64,000 nucleotides of DNA from Portibacter marinus. Its GTDB lineage: Bacteria; Bacteroidota; Bacteroidia; Chitinophagales; Saprospiraceae. Numbering within the stretch: the first letter of the stretch is position 1; each line of letters starts with the position of its first letter. Made by a program: the position numbers and the translations under genes. The notes below the pieces were generated by a model. The model worked only from the letters and a program-made list of their open reading frames with translations, was not told the origin of the DNA and made no database searches. This document shows, piece after piece, positions 1 through 8,847 of this stretch. The stretch is taken from positions 755,591 through 819,590 of the forward strand of contig NZ_JAJNKB010000003.1 of assembly GCF_021533195.1 (NCBI RefSeq), in the 5' to 3' direction.

Positions 1-408
1 TTCGACATTCCATTTTTTAGCTGCAGCTTCGATCAACATGTGGCGTGCTAATTTGCCCACTTTTTGTAAAGCGTCATAAAATCTGGATACTCCGGTGGAT
101 CCGGCAGCAGCCATACTGCCATACTGATCTGCTGCTTTTGCCTGAATTACCCTGACGTCATTCCAATGTGCATCTAAGGCATCCGCCAGGATCATCGGCA
201 GCGATGTTCTAACACCCTGACCCATTTCAGGAATGGGAGCGTAGATATATATCAACCCTTTGTCACTAATTTCCAGAAAGGGAGAAAATACAGCGGGATT
301 GATGGGTTTAGGTGCCCTTTTTGAAGGTTCAAATAAGACATTGGAAACGCCCAGAAGAAAACCTCCCGTTCCGGCCAAACCCATATTGATGAAGTCTCTT
401 CTTTTCAT
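1..408 (-). CDS. Molybdenum hydroxylase large subunit, IorB-like, N-terminal part (runs off the window)
   Basis: Reading leftward from ATG at 408, 136 codons stay open to the window edge. The N-terminus has a twin-arginine motif (KRRDF) followed by a short hydrophobic stretch (AGTGGFLLG), so export by Tat is expected. The next part, with PEMGQGVRTSLPMILADAL and a stretch ending in AAAGSTGVSRFYDAL, matches the start of the isoquinoline 1-oxidoreductase beta / aldehyde-oxidase-type molybdopterin-binding subunits. These periplasmic enzymes hydroxylate N-heterocycles or aldehydes, with a small 2Fe-2S partner normally encoded nearby (outside this window). The start codon overlaps the MarR stop by 4 bp (ATGA), so the two are probably co-transcribed. 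The substrate cannot be told. Confidence 0.8.
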   Translation of the reverse strand, partial: MKRRDFINMGLAGTGGFLLGVSNVLFEPSKRAPKPINPAVFSPFLEISDKGLIYIYAPIPEMGQGVRTSLPMILADALDAHWNDVRVIQAKAADQYGSMAAAGSTGVSRFYDALQKVGKLARHMLIEAAAKKWNVE

Positions 409-860
409 GATGCCAACTCCACCACTTTTTCTTCACAATTGGTCACCATCTTGGTCAATGTAGCTCCTGCATCCTCTATTTCACGGTCACTAAGTCCTTC
501 CAGGATTAAGGCACGGTTTCGTTCTATAATCGGCAAGACCATTTTCAAAACCTCGTTCCCCATGTCCGTCACACAAATGTTGCTTCTTCTCCGATCGTTC
601 TGATCGGTGGTTTTGGTGATGTAATCTTTTTTAATCATTGAGTCGATCATCCTTGTTATGGACGCATAGTCTTTAAAGAAGAGTTGGCCTATATCCATCT
701 GCGTCAAATCAGGCTTATTTTTAATGATCATCAGTACCAATGCCTGATCTAGTGTGATGCCGGGAACAGCATTTTGAATCTGCTTCTGCGCAAATTTCCT
801 GTATGACTTGATGGCTTTTTCAATTTTATAAAAAATAGTGTCCGTAGGTAAACCAATCAT
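405..860 (-). CDS. MarR-family transcriptional regulator
   Basis: A 151-residue winged-helix regulator. ITLDQALVLMIIKNKPDLTQMD is the usual MarR entry helix region, ITRMIDSMIKKDYI the recognition helix, and DRRRSNICVTDMG the wing. I take the ATG at 860; an in-frame TTG at 884 lies inside the 18-bp palindrome at 870-887 and is a poor start. MarR proteins bind such palindromes as dimers and release them on binding small aromatic ligands. The gene is translationally coupled to the molybdenum hydroxylase at its 3' end and faces away from the sulfatase operon, so it probably controls one or both. The ligand is unknown. Confidence 0.88.
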   Translation of the reverse strand: MIGLPTDTIFYKIEKAIKSYRKFAQKQIQNAVPGITLDQALVLMIIKNKPDLTQMDIGQLFFKDYASITRMIDSMIKKDYITKTTDQNDRRRSNICVTDMGNEVLKMVLPIIERNRALILEGLSDREIEDAGATLTKMVTNCEEKVVELAS

Positions 861-869
861 TGCATTTAT

Positions 870-887
870 TATTTGATATATCAAATA
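870..887. promoter_or_regulatory. 18-bp perfect palindrome, likely MarR operator
   Basis: TATTTGATATATCAAATA is a perfect inverted repeat, centred between 878 and 879. It lies 10 nt upstream of the MarR ATG (860) and 53 nt upstream of the sulfatase ATG (940), in the only divergent promoter space between the two units. Its size and symmetry fit a MarR-dimer site. Its use as an operator is inferred. Confidence 0.6.
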
Positions 888-939
888 TATAAAAAATGTA
901 TTTTATTGTAGATATTGATGAGAATTTATAAAGTCATTG

Positions 940-2508
940 ATGGAACTACGACTATATTTAGCTGTATTAGGATTTAGCCTATTCATAGGATGCAGTGAAT
1001 TGGCTAAAACGAGTACTCGTCCCAACATTCTTTTTGCCATTGCAGATGATGCCTCTTGGAAACACTTTGGAGCTTATGGGTGTGACTGGGTCAAAACACC
1101 AGGCTTTGACTATGTAGCTGAAAATGGTATTTTGTTCATGAATGCATACACACCGAATGCCAAGTGCGCGCCTTCCAGAGCTTGCATCCTCACTGGTCGA
1201 AACAGTTGGCAATTAGAAGAAGCCGCCAATCACTTTCCTTACTTTCCATCCAAATACAAGACTTATGTGGAAGCACTTGGCGCGCATGGTTACTGGACGG
1301 GCAGTGTAGCGAAAGGATGGTCCCCGGGTGAAGCCCTGGATGCTCAAGGCAATCCGAGGCAATTGACCGGACCCAAATTTGACGACATCAAACTCAAACC
1401 TCCTACAACAGGAATCGGTTCACATGATTATGCCCAAAATTTCTCGCAATTCATCAATGAAAAACCCGATGGTCAACCCTTTTGCTTTTGGTATGGTGGA
1501 TACGAACCTCATCGTGCTTATGAATACGAAACAGGAGTCAAACTTGCGGGCAAAACATTGCAAATGATCGATGAGGTGCCTGCATTCTGGCCCGATGTTG
1601 ATTCGGTCAGAAATGACATGTTGGATTATGCCTACGAGATTGAATATTTTGATTCACATCTAGTGAAAATGATTGATTTGCTTAAGGCCAATGGCGAACT
1701 GGAAAATACGATTATTGTGGTCACAGCAGATAACGGAATGCCATTCCCCAGAGTTAAAGGACAGGTTTACGAATACAGCAATCACTTGCCCCTGGCCATC
1801 ATGTGGCCAAATGGCATCGTAGAAAGTGGAAGGAAGGAAGAAGCTTATGCCAATTTTATCGATTTTGCTCCCACATTTTTTGAGGTTGCGGGAATCGATC
1901 CTGCAAGTGCCGAAATGGCACCCATTACAGGAAAGAGTTTGACTGACTTTTTCAACAATAACGTGGATGAGGAAGAGCGCGATTTTGTGTTGGTCGGTAA
2001 AGAAAGGCATGATATTGGTCGACCTGATGATGTGGGATATCCTGTGAGAGGAATCATTAAGGACAGTTTTCTCTATTTACATAACTTCAAGACAGATCGT
2101 TGGCCTGTGGGGAACCCAGAAACTGGCTACTTGAATTGTGATGGCAGCCCAACAAAATCTTACATTCTCAATACCAGAAGAGTGGAAGACAACGAACACT
2201 ATTGGTCAATGAATTTCGGTAAACGGGATGAGGAGGAATTATACAATATCAAGTTAGACCCTTATTGCATGGATAACCTGGCAGATCTTCAAGAAAGAGA
2301 AACATTGAGGAATACTTTGAAAGCAGAAATGATGGAGAAGCTTATAGAGCAAGGAGATCCCAGGGTACTTGGAAATGGAGAAGTGTTTGATCAATATGAA
2401 TACGCTGGCAGTCATCAAGGATTCTATGCCCGGTATATGTCAGGTGAACAAATGAATACATCCTGGGTCAATGACAGTGATTTTGAAAAGAGCAGCATAG
2501 TTGAATAG
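940..2508 (+). CDS. Sulfatase, arylsulfatase type, predicted lipoprotein
   Basis: A 522-residue protein with a lipobox ending FIGC (Cys18), so it should be membrane-anchored after export. [14 protein letters not shown] gives the paired metal-binding Asp (36-37). CAPSR (Cys76 to Arg80), followed by ACILTGR, is the cysteine-type sulfatase signature, in which Cys is converted to formylglycine. TADNGMP further on supplies more metal ligands. It would hydrolyse sulfate esters, in Bacteroidota usually on glycans. It heads a tight operon: the permease ATG is 2 nt after its stop. I chose the ATG at 940 over the TTG three bases upstream. No sulfatase-maturation enzyme is evident beside it. Confidence 0.9.
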   Translation: MELRLYLAVLGFSLFIGCSELAKTSTRPNILFAIADDASWKHFGAYGCDWVKTPGFDYVAENGILFMNAYTPNAKCAPSRACILTGRNSWQLEEAANHFPYFPSKYKTYVEALGAHGYWTGSVAKGWSPGEALDAQGNPRQLTGPKFDDIKLKPPTTGIGSHDYAQNFSQFINEKPDGQPFCFWYGGYEPHRAYEYETGVKLAGKTLQMIDEVPAFWPDVDSVRNDMLDYAYEIEYFDSHLVKMIDLLKANGELENTIIVVTADNGMPFPRVKGQVYEYSNHLPLAIMWPNGIVESGRKEEAYANFIDFAPTFFEVAGIDPASAEMAPITGKSLTDFFNNNVDEEERDFVLVGKERHDIGRPDDVGYPVRGIIKDSFLYLHNFKTDRWPVGNPETGYLNCDGSPTKSYILNTRRVEDNEHYWSMNFGKRDEEELYNIKLDPYCMDNLADLQERETLRNTLKAEMMEKLIEQGDPRVLGNGEVFDQYEYAGSHQGFYARYMSGEQMNTSWVNDSDFEKSSIVE

Positions 2509-2509
2509 C

Positions 2510-3988
2510 ATGGATCAAAATAAGCTGGCGAGGCAGATGGGTTTGTTGACCTTGACCGCCACCGGTATCTGTTCCATGTTTGGCGCATCCATCTACATCG
2601 TCCCATTTATGATTCAACGAAATGTGCCTGGCATTGCGCAGTGGGTACTGCCTGCTTTTGCCCTAGCAGCTGTTCCTGCCATCTTAGCGGCTTTCGCATA
2701 TGCGATCCTCTCTTCGGCTATGCCCAGAGCCGGCGGTAGTTACATCTATGTCAGCCGGGGATTGAACCCATACCTGGGATTTATTGCCAGCTTTTCCCAA
2801 TGGTTTGGGTTATCTATAGTTATTGGTGTGATTGCCTATGTCATCGTTCCATTTATGCGGGATGTATTTTTGGGAGTAGGTTGGGTCAATGTAGCCGAAA
2901 TACTTGAAAATGGGATTTGGCGAGTGGGTATCGCTTTAAGTCTAATTTGGATATTTGTTGGGATCAATATCAGAGGCATTGATACCTATGAAAAAGCCTT
3001 ACTACCGATGATGTACATCATGATTTTACTGGCAAGTATCGTTATCATCGCAGGATTGGTTTTTGATCAAAATTCATTTCTGCAAGGTCTTATAGAAAGG
3101 GATGGAAGATCATTCATCCCACTTGCAAATGCCAATTTTGACTGGAAAATATTCCTGTCGGCCGCTGCTCTTATGTTTTCAAGCTTTATTGGCTTTGACT
3201 CCATTGCTCAGGCCGGAGGTGAAGCCAAAAATCCTTCCAAAAACTTACCAAGAGCCATTCTGATTGCCATTCTTGGAGTCGGGATATTTTACTTTCTTTT
3301 CGCTGCTTCGGTCTACCGGATTGTGCCCTGGAGCTTTATTGCTGAAGAGTCCCTGTTCAAAGATATAACGGCACCAGGCCTATTGATTTATGTACTACCC
3401 GGTTATTTAGGAGTGGCGATTTTACTTGGGGCTGTGATTGCATTGATTAACGATCTGCCAGCCATGCTGCTTTCAGTCTCCAGATTGATGTTCGCATGGT
3501 CAAGAGATGGCATTTTCCCAAAGCGTGTCGAAAATATTCATCCCAAATTTCAAACGCCTTATGTGGCCTTGATTGTAGCTGGATTGATTTCCAGCATAGG
3601 TGTTCTGGGTTCGCACTTTGCAAGTGATTTCTTCCTGGGTATCGACATTATGGTCACTTCCATGTTGATCAATTTCATTTTGATGAGTTTGACCTTGCTG
3701 TATATTCCAAAGGTAAACAGTAAGATCCATGCTGAAATCAAGATATTTAAGAATAGGAAGTTACAAATTGCCATTGCATCCACAGGATTACTTCTGCTTC
3801 TGGTCTTTCTGGTCATGCATACCTATAAAGACCTCTCCAAGGATTTGGATGCCTGGTATTTTCATTCTACCTATGTATGGATCATCGTCATAGTGATTGC
3901 AAGTATCATATATTTTATCAAATGGAGACAATTAAAAAACACCGGAACAAATCTTTATCATCATTTTAAAAAACTTCCGAAAGAATGA
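2510..3988 (+). CDS. APC-superfamily amino-acid-type permease
   Basis: A 492-residue integral membrane protein with about 12 hydrophobic segments. The N-terminal stretch LTLTATGICSMFGASIYIVP corresponds to the first helix, with the unwound substrate-binding turn, of APC (amino acid-polyamine-organocation) transporters. MPRAGGSYIYVSRGLNP matches the conserved loop after helix 2, and FIGFDSIAQAGGEAKNPSKN the helix 6 / loop signature. It probably imports an amino acid or a related amine. It starts 2 nt after the sulfatase stop and overlaps the next gene by 4 bp (ATGA). I use the ATG at 2510 and not the upstream TTG at 2501. The substrate cannot be told from sequence. Confidence 0.85.
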   Translation: MDQNKLARQMGLLTLTATGICSMFGASIYIVPFMIQRNVPGIAQWVLPAFALAAVPAILAAFAYAILSSAMPRAGGSYIYVSRGLNPYLGFIASFSQWFGLSIVIGVIAYVIVPFMRDVFLGVGWVNVAEILENGIWRVGIALSLIWIFVGINIRGIDTYEKALLPMMYIMILLASIVIIAGLVFDQNSFLQGLIERDGRSFIPLANANFDWKIFLSAAALMFSSFIGFDSIAQAGGEAKNPSKNLPRAILIAILGVGIFYFLFAASVYRIVPWSFIAEESLFKDITAPGLLIYVLPGYLGVAILLGAVIALINDLPAMLLSVSRLMFAWSRDGIFPKRVENIHPKFQTPYVALIVAGLISSIGVLGSHFASDFFLGIDIMVTSMLINFILMSLTLLYIPKVNSKIHAEIKIFKNRKLQIAIASTGLLLLLVFLVMHTYKDLSKDLDAWYFHSTYVWIIVIVIASIIYFIKWRQLKNTGTNLYHHFKKLPKE

Positions 3989-5442
3989 GATTAGAAAAAG
4001 AGGCTACTTTGGCTGCTAACCTTCAGATTCCGAGAATTATTACGGGCCTTTGGCAAATTGCCGATATGGAAAGAAAGGACACTATTCTCGATCCCAAAGG
4101 GACTGCCCAGCACATGGTTCCATATGTCGAAAATGGATTGTATGCTTTTGACATGGCAGATCATTATGGATCCAGTGAGTTGATTGCAGGCGAGTTTAAG
4201 CGTCATTTTGAGCAGGGAAAGAGCGCGAAACTTTTCACGAAATGGGTACCTCACCCAGGAAAGATCACTTTGCAGGACGTAGAAAAGGCCATTGACCTTT
4301 CTTACCACAGATTAAAAGAGAATAGTATTGATTTACTCCAATTTCATGCCTGGCAGTATGCTGATCCCAGTTGGATTGATGGTTTGCAATATTTGGAAAA
4401 AATCAGACAAAATGGCCAGTTCAATCATCTGGGTGTTACAAATTTTGACCACATCCATTTAAAGATGGCTCTAGACAGCGGCATCCCAATTGTCAGCAAT
4501 CAGATCTGCCATTCATTACTTGATCGAAGAGCGGAAGGAAAAATGAAGGAGGTTTGCCTGGCTTCAGGATGCAAAATTCTAGCTTTCGGAACTCTTGCAG
4601 GAGGCTTTCTGACAGACAAATGGCTCGGTAAAAAAGAGCCCAATATGGAGGATTTGGAGACCTGGTCGGAAATGAAATACAAGCGATTTATTGATGCAGC
4701 AGGAGGATGGGATCTCTTTCAAAATTTGCTTCAAGCTGCTAGAAAGGTGGCCGACAAGCATTCGGTCTCTGTGGCCAATATCGCGAGTAGATTTGTACTG
4801 GAGAATGAGGCGGTAGCTGCAGTCATCATAGGCGCAAGATTGGGACAACGCAACCATATCCGCGACAATCTCAAGATTTTAGAAATAGATTTAGATCAAG
4901 AAGACATTGAACAAATAAAAGAGACACAATCGAAACTTAACCCCATTCCCGGTAATTGTGGAGATGAATACAGAAAACCTCCATTTCTGACAGCGTCTGG
5001 AGACTTAAGTCATCATCTTGAGGCTTTTCCAAAGGTGTATGAGGTCATAGCTGACGGTAGTCATGATGCCAGGATTTTTAGTGGAACTCCTTGGGAGGAA
5101 TTTGCCGGATATTGCAGAGCGGTTAAATCTAGAGATCGAATTCATGTTTCTGGAACTACCGCAACACATGGTGCTCATTTAATTGGTGGCGACGATCCTG
5201 CTTCTCAGACCCATTTTATTATTGATAAAATCGAAGGGGTTCTTCTATCCTTTGGAAGTAGCCTGGAAGAAGTGGTGCGGACCAGAATTTTTGTAAAAAG
5301 AATGAAAGACTGGGAAGCTGTGGCGAGGGCACATGGATCTCGATTTAATGGAATATATCCTGCAAACACGCTGGTTCAGGCGGATTTAGTGGGGGATGAC
5401 TATTTGGTTGAAATAGAAGCTGAAGCAGTGATCAGAAATTGA
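3985..5442 (+). CDS. Aldo/keto reductase fused to a C-terminal Rid (YjgF/YER057c/UK114) domain
   Basis: 485 residues. Residues 1 to about 325 are an aldo/keto reductase barrel with the tetrad Asp56, Tyr61 (in DMADHYGSSE), Lys86 (TKW) and His121 (QFHAW), and the cofactor-end helix region AVIIGARLGQ. Residues about 345-485 form a Rid domain, ending in a VEIEAEAVI strand. In a by-eye alignment with E. coli RidA the catalytic Arg105 position is Leu here, so imine deaminase activity is doubtful. A Rid domain joined to a carbonyl reductase suggests one enzyme handles a reactive carbonyl or imine and its product. Coupling to the permease by a 4-bp overlap suggests the substrate is imported by that protein. 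Confidence 0.85.
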   Translation: MRLEKEATLAANLQIPRIITGLWQIADMERKDTILDPKGTAQHMVPYVENGLYAFDMADHYGSSELIAGEFKRHFEQGKSAKLFTKWVPHPGKITLQDVEKAIDLSYHRLKENSIDLLQFHAWQYADPSWIDGLQYLEKIRQNGQFNHLGVTNFDHIHLKMALDSGIPIVSNQICHSLLDRRAEGKMKEVCLASGCKILAFGTLAGGFLTDKWLGKKEPNMEDLETWSEMKYKRFIDAAGGWDLFQNLLQAARKVADKHSVSVANIASRFVLENEAVAAVIIGARLGQRNHIRDNLKILEIDLDQEDIEQIKETQSKLNPIPGNCGDEYRKPPFLTASGDLSHHLEAFPKVYEVIADGSHDARIFSGTPWEEFAGYCRAVKSRDRIHVSGTTATHGAHLIGGDDPASQTHFIIDKIEGVLLSFGSSLEEVVRTRIFVKRMKDWEAVARAHGSRFNGIYPANTLVQADLVGDDYLVEIEAEAVIRN

Positions 5443-5494
5443 ATTTTACACCTTGACCTGGAATGAAATGTGGTTGTCAATCGTTAATGAGGGT

Positions 5495-5962
5495 ATGAAG
5501 ACATATCCAATTTACAGCTTACTCCTGGTTTCGCTGATGCTAATCGCCTGCGTGAAGGATGAAAAACAGGCTAGCAATTCCATTGAAGGATTATGGCAAG
5601 TCAATGAGATGATCACCATTTATGCATATGACAATGGAGGCTTCTTAGATGAGGATGTTGTCGAGGAACAAGGTGATTTAGGATCATTCGATTTTGGTGA
5701 AAACATAGTCGATTATGAATTCATAAGAAACGACACCCTCTTTTCAGGACAAGAAAATTGGACTTTAAGTACGGAGCGAGTCAATGAAGGTTTTATAAGA
5801 GTGACCAAATTCACCTTGAAAGTTGGTGAGCGATTTGAGTTTGATGTAGCCTTTGGGGACCAAACTAAGAATGCAGAGAAAAATGCAACCGAGATGAGAT
5901 TGATACAGATGCCTGGAGAGCAAGAAGAAGTGTATTTTCAGATGATGATGGAGAAGGAATGA
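5495..5962 (+). CDS. Small lipoprotein, lipocalin-like, unknown function
   Basis: 155 residues from ATG 5495, with signal peptide MKTYPIYSLLLVSLMLIAC ending in a lipobox Cys. The rest begins IEGLWQVNEM and alternates strands in the manner of the lipocalin-like small lipoproteins of Bacteroidota (a GLW start followed by a beta-barrel-like pattern). An earlier in-frame ATG at 5468 would put an odd N-terminal extension before the signal peptide. It starts 52 nt after the aldo/keto reductase stop and probably belongs to the same transcript. I do not recognise a function. Confidence 0.6.
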   Translation: MKTYPIYSLLLVSLMLIACVKDEKQASNSIEGLWQVNEMITIYAYDNGGFLDEDVVEEQGDLGSFDFGENIVDYEFIRNDTLFSGQENWTLSTERVNEGFIRVTKFTLKVGERFEFDVAFGDQTKNAEKNATEMRLIQMPGEQEEVYFQMMMEKE

Positions 5963-5988
5963 TCATCTTCGATTTTACTTGATGATCA
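5960..5988 (+). terminator. Hairpin at the end of the sulfatase operon
   Basis: TGATCATC (5960-5967) and GATGATCA (5981-5988) form an 8-bp perfect stem with a 13-nt loop, starting in the lipoprotein stop codon. There is no T-run after it, so it may be an mRNA-end structure and not an intrinsic terminator. Confidence 0.3.
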
Positions 5989-6046
5989 CTCCAATGTTCT
6001 TGATAAATTTAAAGTGTCGTTCAGAATCAAACGCAGAGAAAACCAT

Positions 6047-6054
6047 TATCTTTG
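6047..6054 (+). promoter_or_regulatory. Bacteroidota-type -7 box for the thioredoxin-like gene
   Basis: TATCTTTG matches the Bacteroidota sigma-A -7 consensus TAnnTTTG and lies 56 nt upstream of the ATG at 6110. No clear TTG at -33 is seen, so the assignment rests on this box and its position. Confidence 0.5.
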
Positions 6055-6109
6055 CACTTTGTTGGTTCCATGAACTAACGGCATTTATTTTTAAAACTAA
6101 ACCTTTACG

Positions 6110-6664
6110 ATGGCATTCACAGAATCCACCATGCTCGAACTCGGAACAAAAGCCCCGGATTTCTCACTTCCGGATACCATTTCAGATGAAACATTGACAT
6201 ACAACAACATCAAAGGTGCAAATGGTACCGTAGTGATGTTCATCTGTAACCATTGTCCATACGTCATCCATGTCAACGAACAGCTCGTTCAACTTGCGTC
6301 AGATTACAAAGAAAAGGGAATCGGTTTTGTAGCCATTTCATCGAATGATGTGGACAACTACCCACAGGATGGCCCGGAATTGATGAAAAAGCATGCACAG
6401 GAAACAGGCTATAATTTTCCTTATCTGTATGATGAATCTCAAGATGTGGCCAAGGCATATGATGCTGCATGCACGCCTGACCTTTATGTTTTTGATGAAG
6501 ACGACCGGTTGTACTATCGGGGCAGAATAGATGATTCCAGGCCTAATTCCGGAAAAGAAGTGACGGGGAAAGATATTCGTCAGGCATTAGATCAAATGCT
6601 GGAAGGCGAACCTGCTCCCGACAAGCAATATCCTTCGGGAGGATGCAACATTAAGTGGAAGTAA
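6110..6664 (+). CDS. Thioredoxin-like (AhpC/TSA-redoxin) family protein
   Basis: A 184-residue cytoplasmic protein without a signal peptide. LGTKAPDFSLPDTIS is the redoxin-family start; MFICNHCPYV carries Cys46-x-x-Cys49 at the redox position; FVAISSNDVDNYPQDGP and CTPDLYVFDED are the following strand and the cis-Pro region. This is the common Bacteroidota thioredoxin-family protein whose precise partner is unknown; a thiol-disulfide or peroxide-reducing role is expected. The stop is directly followed by the scpA ATG, so the two are co-expressed. Confidence 0.85.
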   Translation: MAFTESTMLELGTKAPDFSLPDTISDETLTYNNIKGANGTVVMFICNHCPYVIHVNEQLVQLASDYKEKGIGFVAISSNDVDNYPQDGPELMKKHAQETGYNFPYLYDESQDVAKAYDAACTPDLYVFDEDDRLYYRGRIDDSRPNSGKEVTGKDIRQALDQMLEGEPAPDKQYPSGGCNIKWK

Positions 6665-7399
6665 ATGAGCTATACAGTTCATCTTCAACAATTCGAGGGA
6701 CCATTCGATCTGCTCCTATTTTTCATAGAACGTGATGAGCTGGATATCAATGACATACCGATTTCAAAACTCACCAAAGACTTTCTGGAATACATTCAAA
6801 ATCTGGAGGAATTAGATATCGAAGTGGCCAGCGAGTTTATCCTGGTCGCAGCTACTCTAATGAGAATCAAGGCGAAAATGTTGATACCCAGGAAGGCAGT
6901 AGATGAAGAAGGCAATGAGATAGATCCCAGGACTGAATTGGTTCAGAAGCTATTGGAATACAAGCAGTTTAAGGCATTGATTCCCGAGTTTCAAAAACTT
7001 GAAAAACTGCGGGCGCAAAAGCTTTATCGCGGTAATATCTCCAAAGAGTTAAAACAGATCGCTGAAAAGGCTTTAGTGGATGAAGAGCTGGAAAATCTAA
7101 CGCTTTATAATCTAATGAAAGCCTTTCAAAAAGTGCTGGACCAATTCGAAGATAAAAAGCAGCGGGCCGTACATCAGATTGTGGATTACCATTATAATAT
7201 TGACGATCAACAGGATTACATTTCGGGTAAGTTTCGAGCTAAATCCCGACTTCAATTCAAGGAAATCTTTCAGAATCTTGAAAACAGGGTTCATGCGATT
7301 GTCACTTTTTTGGCTCTTTTGGAAATGTTGAATTTGCAAATGTTAGAGATCACCCAGGGCGAAGGAGTGAACAATTTTTGGTTGAAGCAGGTAGAATAG
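6665..7399 (+). CDS. scpA: Segregation and condensation protein A
   Basis: 244 residues. The N-terminus FEGPFDLLLFFIERDELDINDIPISKLTKDF is the diagnostic ScpA (kleisin) start, and the C-terminal part, ending FLALLEMLNLQM then a winged-helix turn, is the SMC-binding end. It bridges the two heads of the SMC dimer together with ScpB in chromosome condensation and segregation. The length is normal for the family. It begins at the base after the thioredoxin-like stop. scpB is not in the window. Confidence 0.93.
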   Translation: MSYTVHLQQFEGPFDLLLFFIERDELDINDIPISKLTKDFLEYIQNLEELDIEVASEFILVAATLMRIKAKMLIPRKAVDEEGNEIDPRTELVQKLLEYKQFKALIPEFQKLEKLRAQKLYRGNISKELKQIAEKALVDEELENLTLYNLMKAFQKVLDQFEDKKQRAVHQIVDYHYNIDDQQDYISGKFRAKSRLQFKEIFQNLENRVHAIVTFLALLEMLNLQMLEITQGEGVNNFWLKQVE

Positions 7400-7430
7400 T
7401 TGCATAATTCAATATATTGTTGTACATTCG
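7400..7430 (+). promoter_or_regulatory. rpsU promoter
   Basis: TTG (7400-7402) and TACATTCG (7423-7430) are separated by 20 nt, matching the Bacteroidota pattern TTG / TAnnTTTG with one change. The rpsU ATG follows 52 nt downstream, leaving a short leader. Confidence 0.65.
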
Positions 7431-7482
7431 CGGCTCCAAATTAGGAAGATTTAAAAAATAAAAACTAGAATTATTTTATAAC

Positions 7483-7668
7483 ATGTTGATAATTAACGTA
7501 AAAGAAGAAGAATCAATAGACAGAGCTCTTAAAAGATATAAGAGAAAATTAAGAGATACTAAGATCATTAAGGAGCTTAGAAATCGTAAGAATTACGAAA
7601 AGCCTTCTGTTAGGAGAAGAAATGAGATTCTAGGAGCGAAATACAGACTCGAGAAATTCGGTAGCTAA
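7483..7668 (+). CDS. rpsU: 30S ribosomal protein bS21
   Basis: A 61-residue basic protein with the bS21 core ESIDRALKRYKRKLRDTKII and a KPSVRRRNEI stretch. In the small subunit bS21 sits near the 3' end of 16S rRNA; in Bacteroidota the anti-Shine-Dalgarno region is sequestered and bS21 has been implicated in that arrangement. The gene has its own promoter and terminator, so it is a monocistronic unit. Length and composition are typical. Confidence 0.95.
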   Translation: MLIINVKEEESIDRALKRYKRKLRDTKIIKELRNRKNYEKPSVRRRNEILGAKYRLEKFGS

Positions 7669-7692
7669 TCGAATTTATTGACTAAGATATAG

Positions 7693-7724
7693 AAGCCTTA
7701 CAGTTTAAATTGTGAGGCTTTTTT
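7693..7724 (+). terminator. Intrinsic terminator of rpsU
   Basis: AAGCCTTACAGTT (from 7693) pairs with the arm ending TGTGAGGCTT (to 7720) in a 13-bp stem containing two G-T pairs and a 2-nt loop, followed by a T-run. It lies 24 nt after the rpsU stop. Confidence 0.85.
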
Positions 7725-8014
7725 CATTATATCACCTACTGAAAAGTTACATACTTAATTTGCTTAAATTCATAGTATTTAAACACGGACTTAGGGCAAA
7801 GCATGTCTTCTGGTCTAACTTGAGTTGCACATATATTCGGAGGAATGTAGGTTGTAGTTGTTTATGTTTAAAATGTATTTGCCCCTTCGGCAACCTCGTG
7901 CGCTTCGGTTCTTATAGTTCGCAATCGAATACATTACTTGGTAAGTAAAGGCATACTTTTTCGTTTATAAATTGTTTATTAAACCTTACATATTGTTAGT
8001 CTAGTTCAAAAATA
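7725..8014. other. Non-coding stretch between rpsU and a decayed DUF6090 gene
   Basis: There is no convincing reading frame. A segment around 7880-7935 (GCCCCTTCGGCAACCTCGTG and following) is more GC-rich than its flanks and could be a fragment of something lost, but I cannot identify it. It marks the border between the housekeeping block and the accessory block. Confidence 0.4.
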
Positions 8015-8570
8015 TTAATGGAATCGGATTTTTAATTCTGTGGCTATTTCTATTATCAATATTTCATTGACCATATTCAAATTTTGTAATCGAATTACGG
8101 CATCGCTGGACTGAAAAAGTCTGTTGATATAATTGTTGCTAACTAGACAACTGTAAAACACCTGAGATAGATCAGATTCAAAGGACTCTGGTACATTTCA
8201 ACTTTTTTGAAGTGAAATATGTTTTTCAAGACGTGGTCTAATCTCATTAATCACAATACTTCTTACCAAATTGTCTCGCTCTTTATACAAGTGTATATAA
8301 GCTGAACATCCTATTATTTTCTGTTTCAGGTTCTCATTTTTCAATAGTTGTATTCTATCACTTGATGCCAGAGATCCTTCGCAACCTCATCTCTCACTAT
8401 CTTATTAGCTTTCAAGTCTGATAATAAAGTTTCCAGTATGATCTTTTCTTGATCTCTGTCTCTATTACTTCATTCCAATTATTAATATTCAGTGCGATCA
8501 AAATGCCGATCACAATAAGTACGATTTCTCACATAGCGTAAAGAGCATACTTGCTAATTCTATATTTCCC
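8015..8570 (-). pseudogene. Decayed DUF6090 membrane protein gene
   Basis: Read on the minus strand from 8570, the sequence gives GKYRISKYALYAM, then an in-frame TGA (8529-8531) where family members have Gly, then EIVLIVIGILIALNINNWNE, the family transmembrane signature. The frame then shifts; a second reading (starting DRIQLLKNENLKQKII and, after one more stop, ending in LNMVNEILIIEIATELKIRF before a TAA at 8015-8017) recovers the C-terminal half. At least two stops and one frameshift make it a pseudogene. It is related to the two intact DUF6090 genes at 11.5 and 12.3 kb but lies on the opposite strand. The N-terminal first codons were not found. Confidence 0.8.
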
Positions 8571-8742
8571 ATATGATCCAAAGTGATACGTGGTCCAACT
8601 AATCTAATAGCTGCCTTTCCACTATCTAGGCTAAATTTAATTTGGCTTCAGAAAATCAGACAACAGCTAAGAAGGGGCAATATAATATCCAATGGGATAA
8701 GTGCTGGTTTGGTAGCAGGTAATATTGAAGTAGAAAAAATAT
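8571..8742. other. Non-coding stretch before the propeller gene leader
   Basis: AT-rich DNA between the DUF6090 remnant and the conserved leader module at 8743. No start region for the decayed gene and no other gene could be recognised in it. Confidence 0.4.
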
Positions 8743-8781
8743 TATATTGTATTTAGTTTTGGACATCGACATTAATGTTGA
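8743..8781 (+). promoter_or_regulatory. Conserved 39-nt promoter-leader module, copy 1
   Basis: TATATTGT (8743-8750) resembles a -7 box. Exactly 21 nt after its first base comes CATCGAC, opening the dyad TCGACATTAATGTTGA (8766-8781). The same two parts with the same 21-nt spacing occur at 11398 and 12252. The propeller gene begins 66 nt downstream. Confidence 0.55.
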
Positions 8782-8847
8782 TCCACCCTGTTAACGCCGA
8801 AGAACGAAGTCCTATTACCCAAACCTCAATCCTGATGGACACTTAGA

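Noticed and set aside
7712..7948. A 78-codon open frame on the plus strand after rpsU
   Set aside because: It begins inside the rpsU terminator, has erratic composition with many Cys, and matches nothing I recognise.
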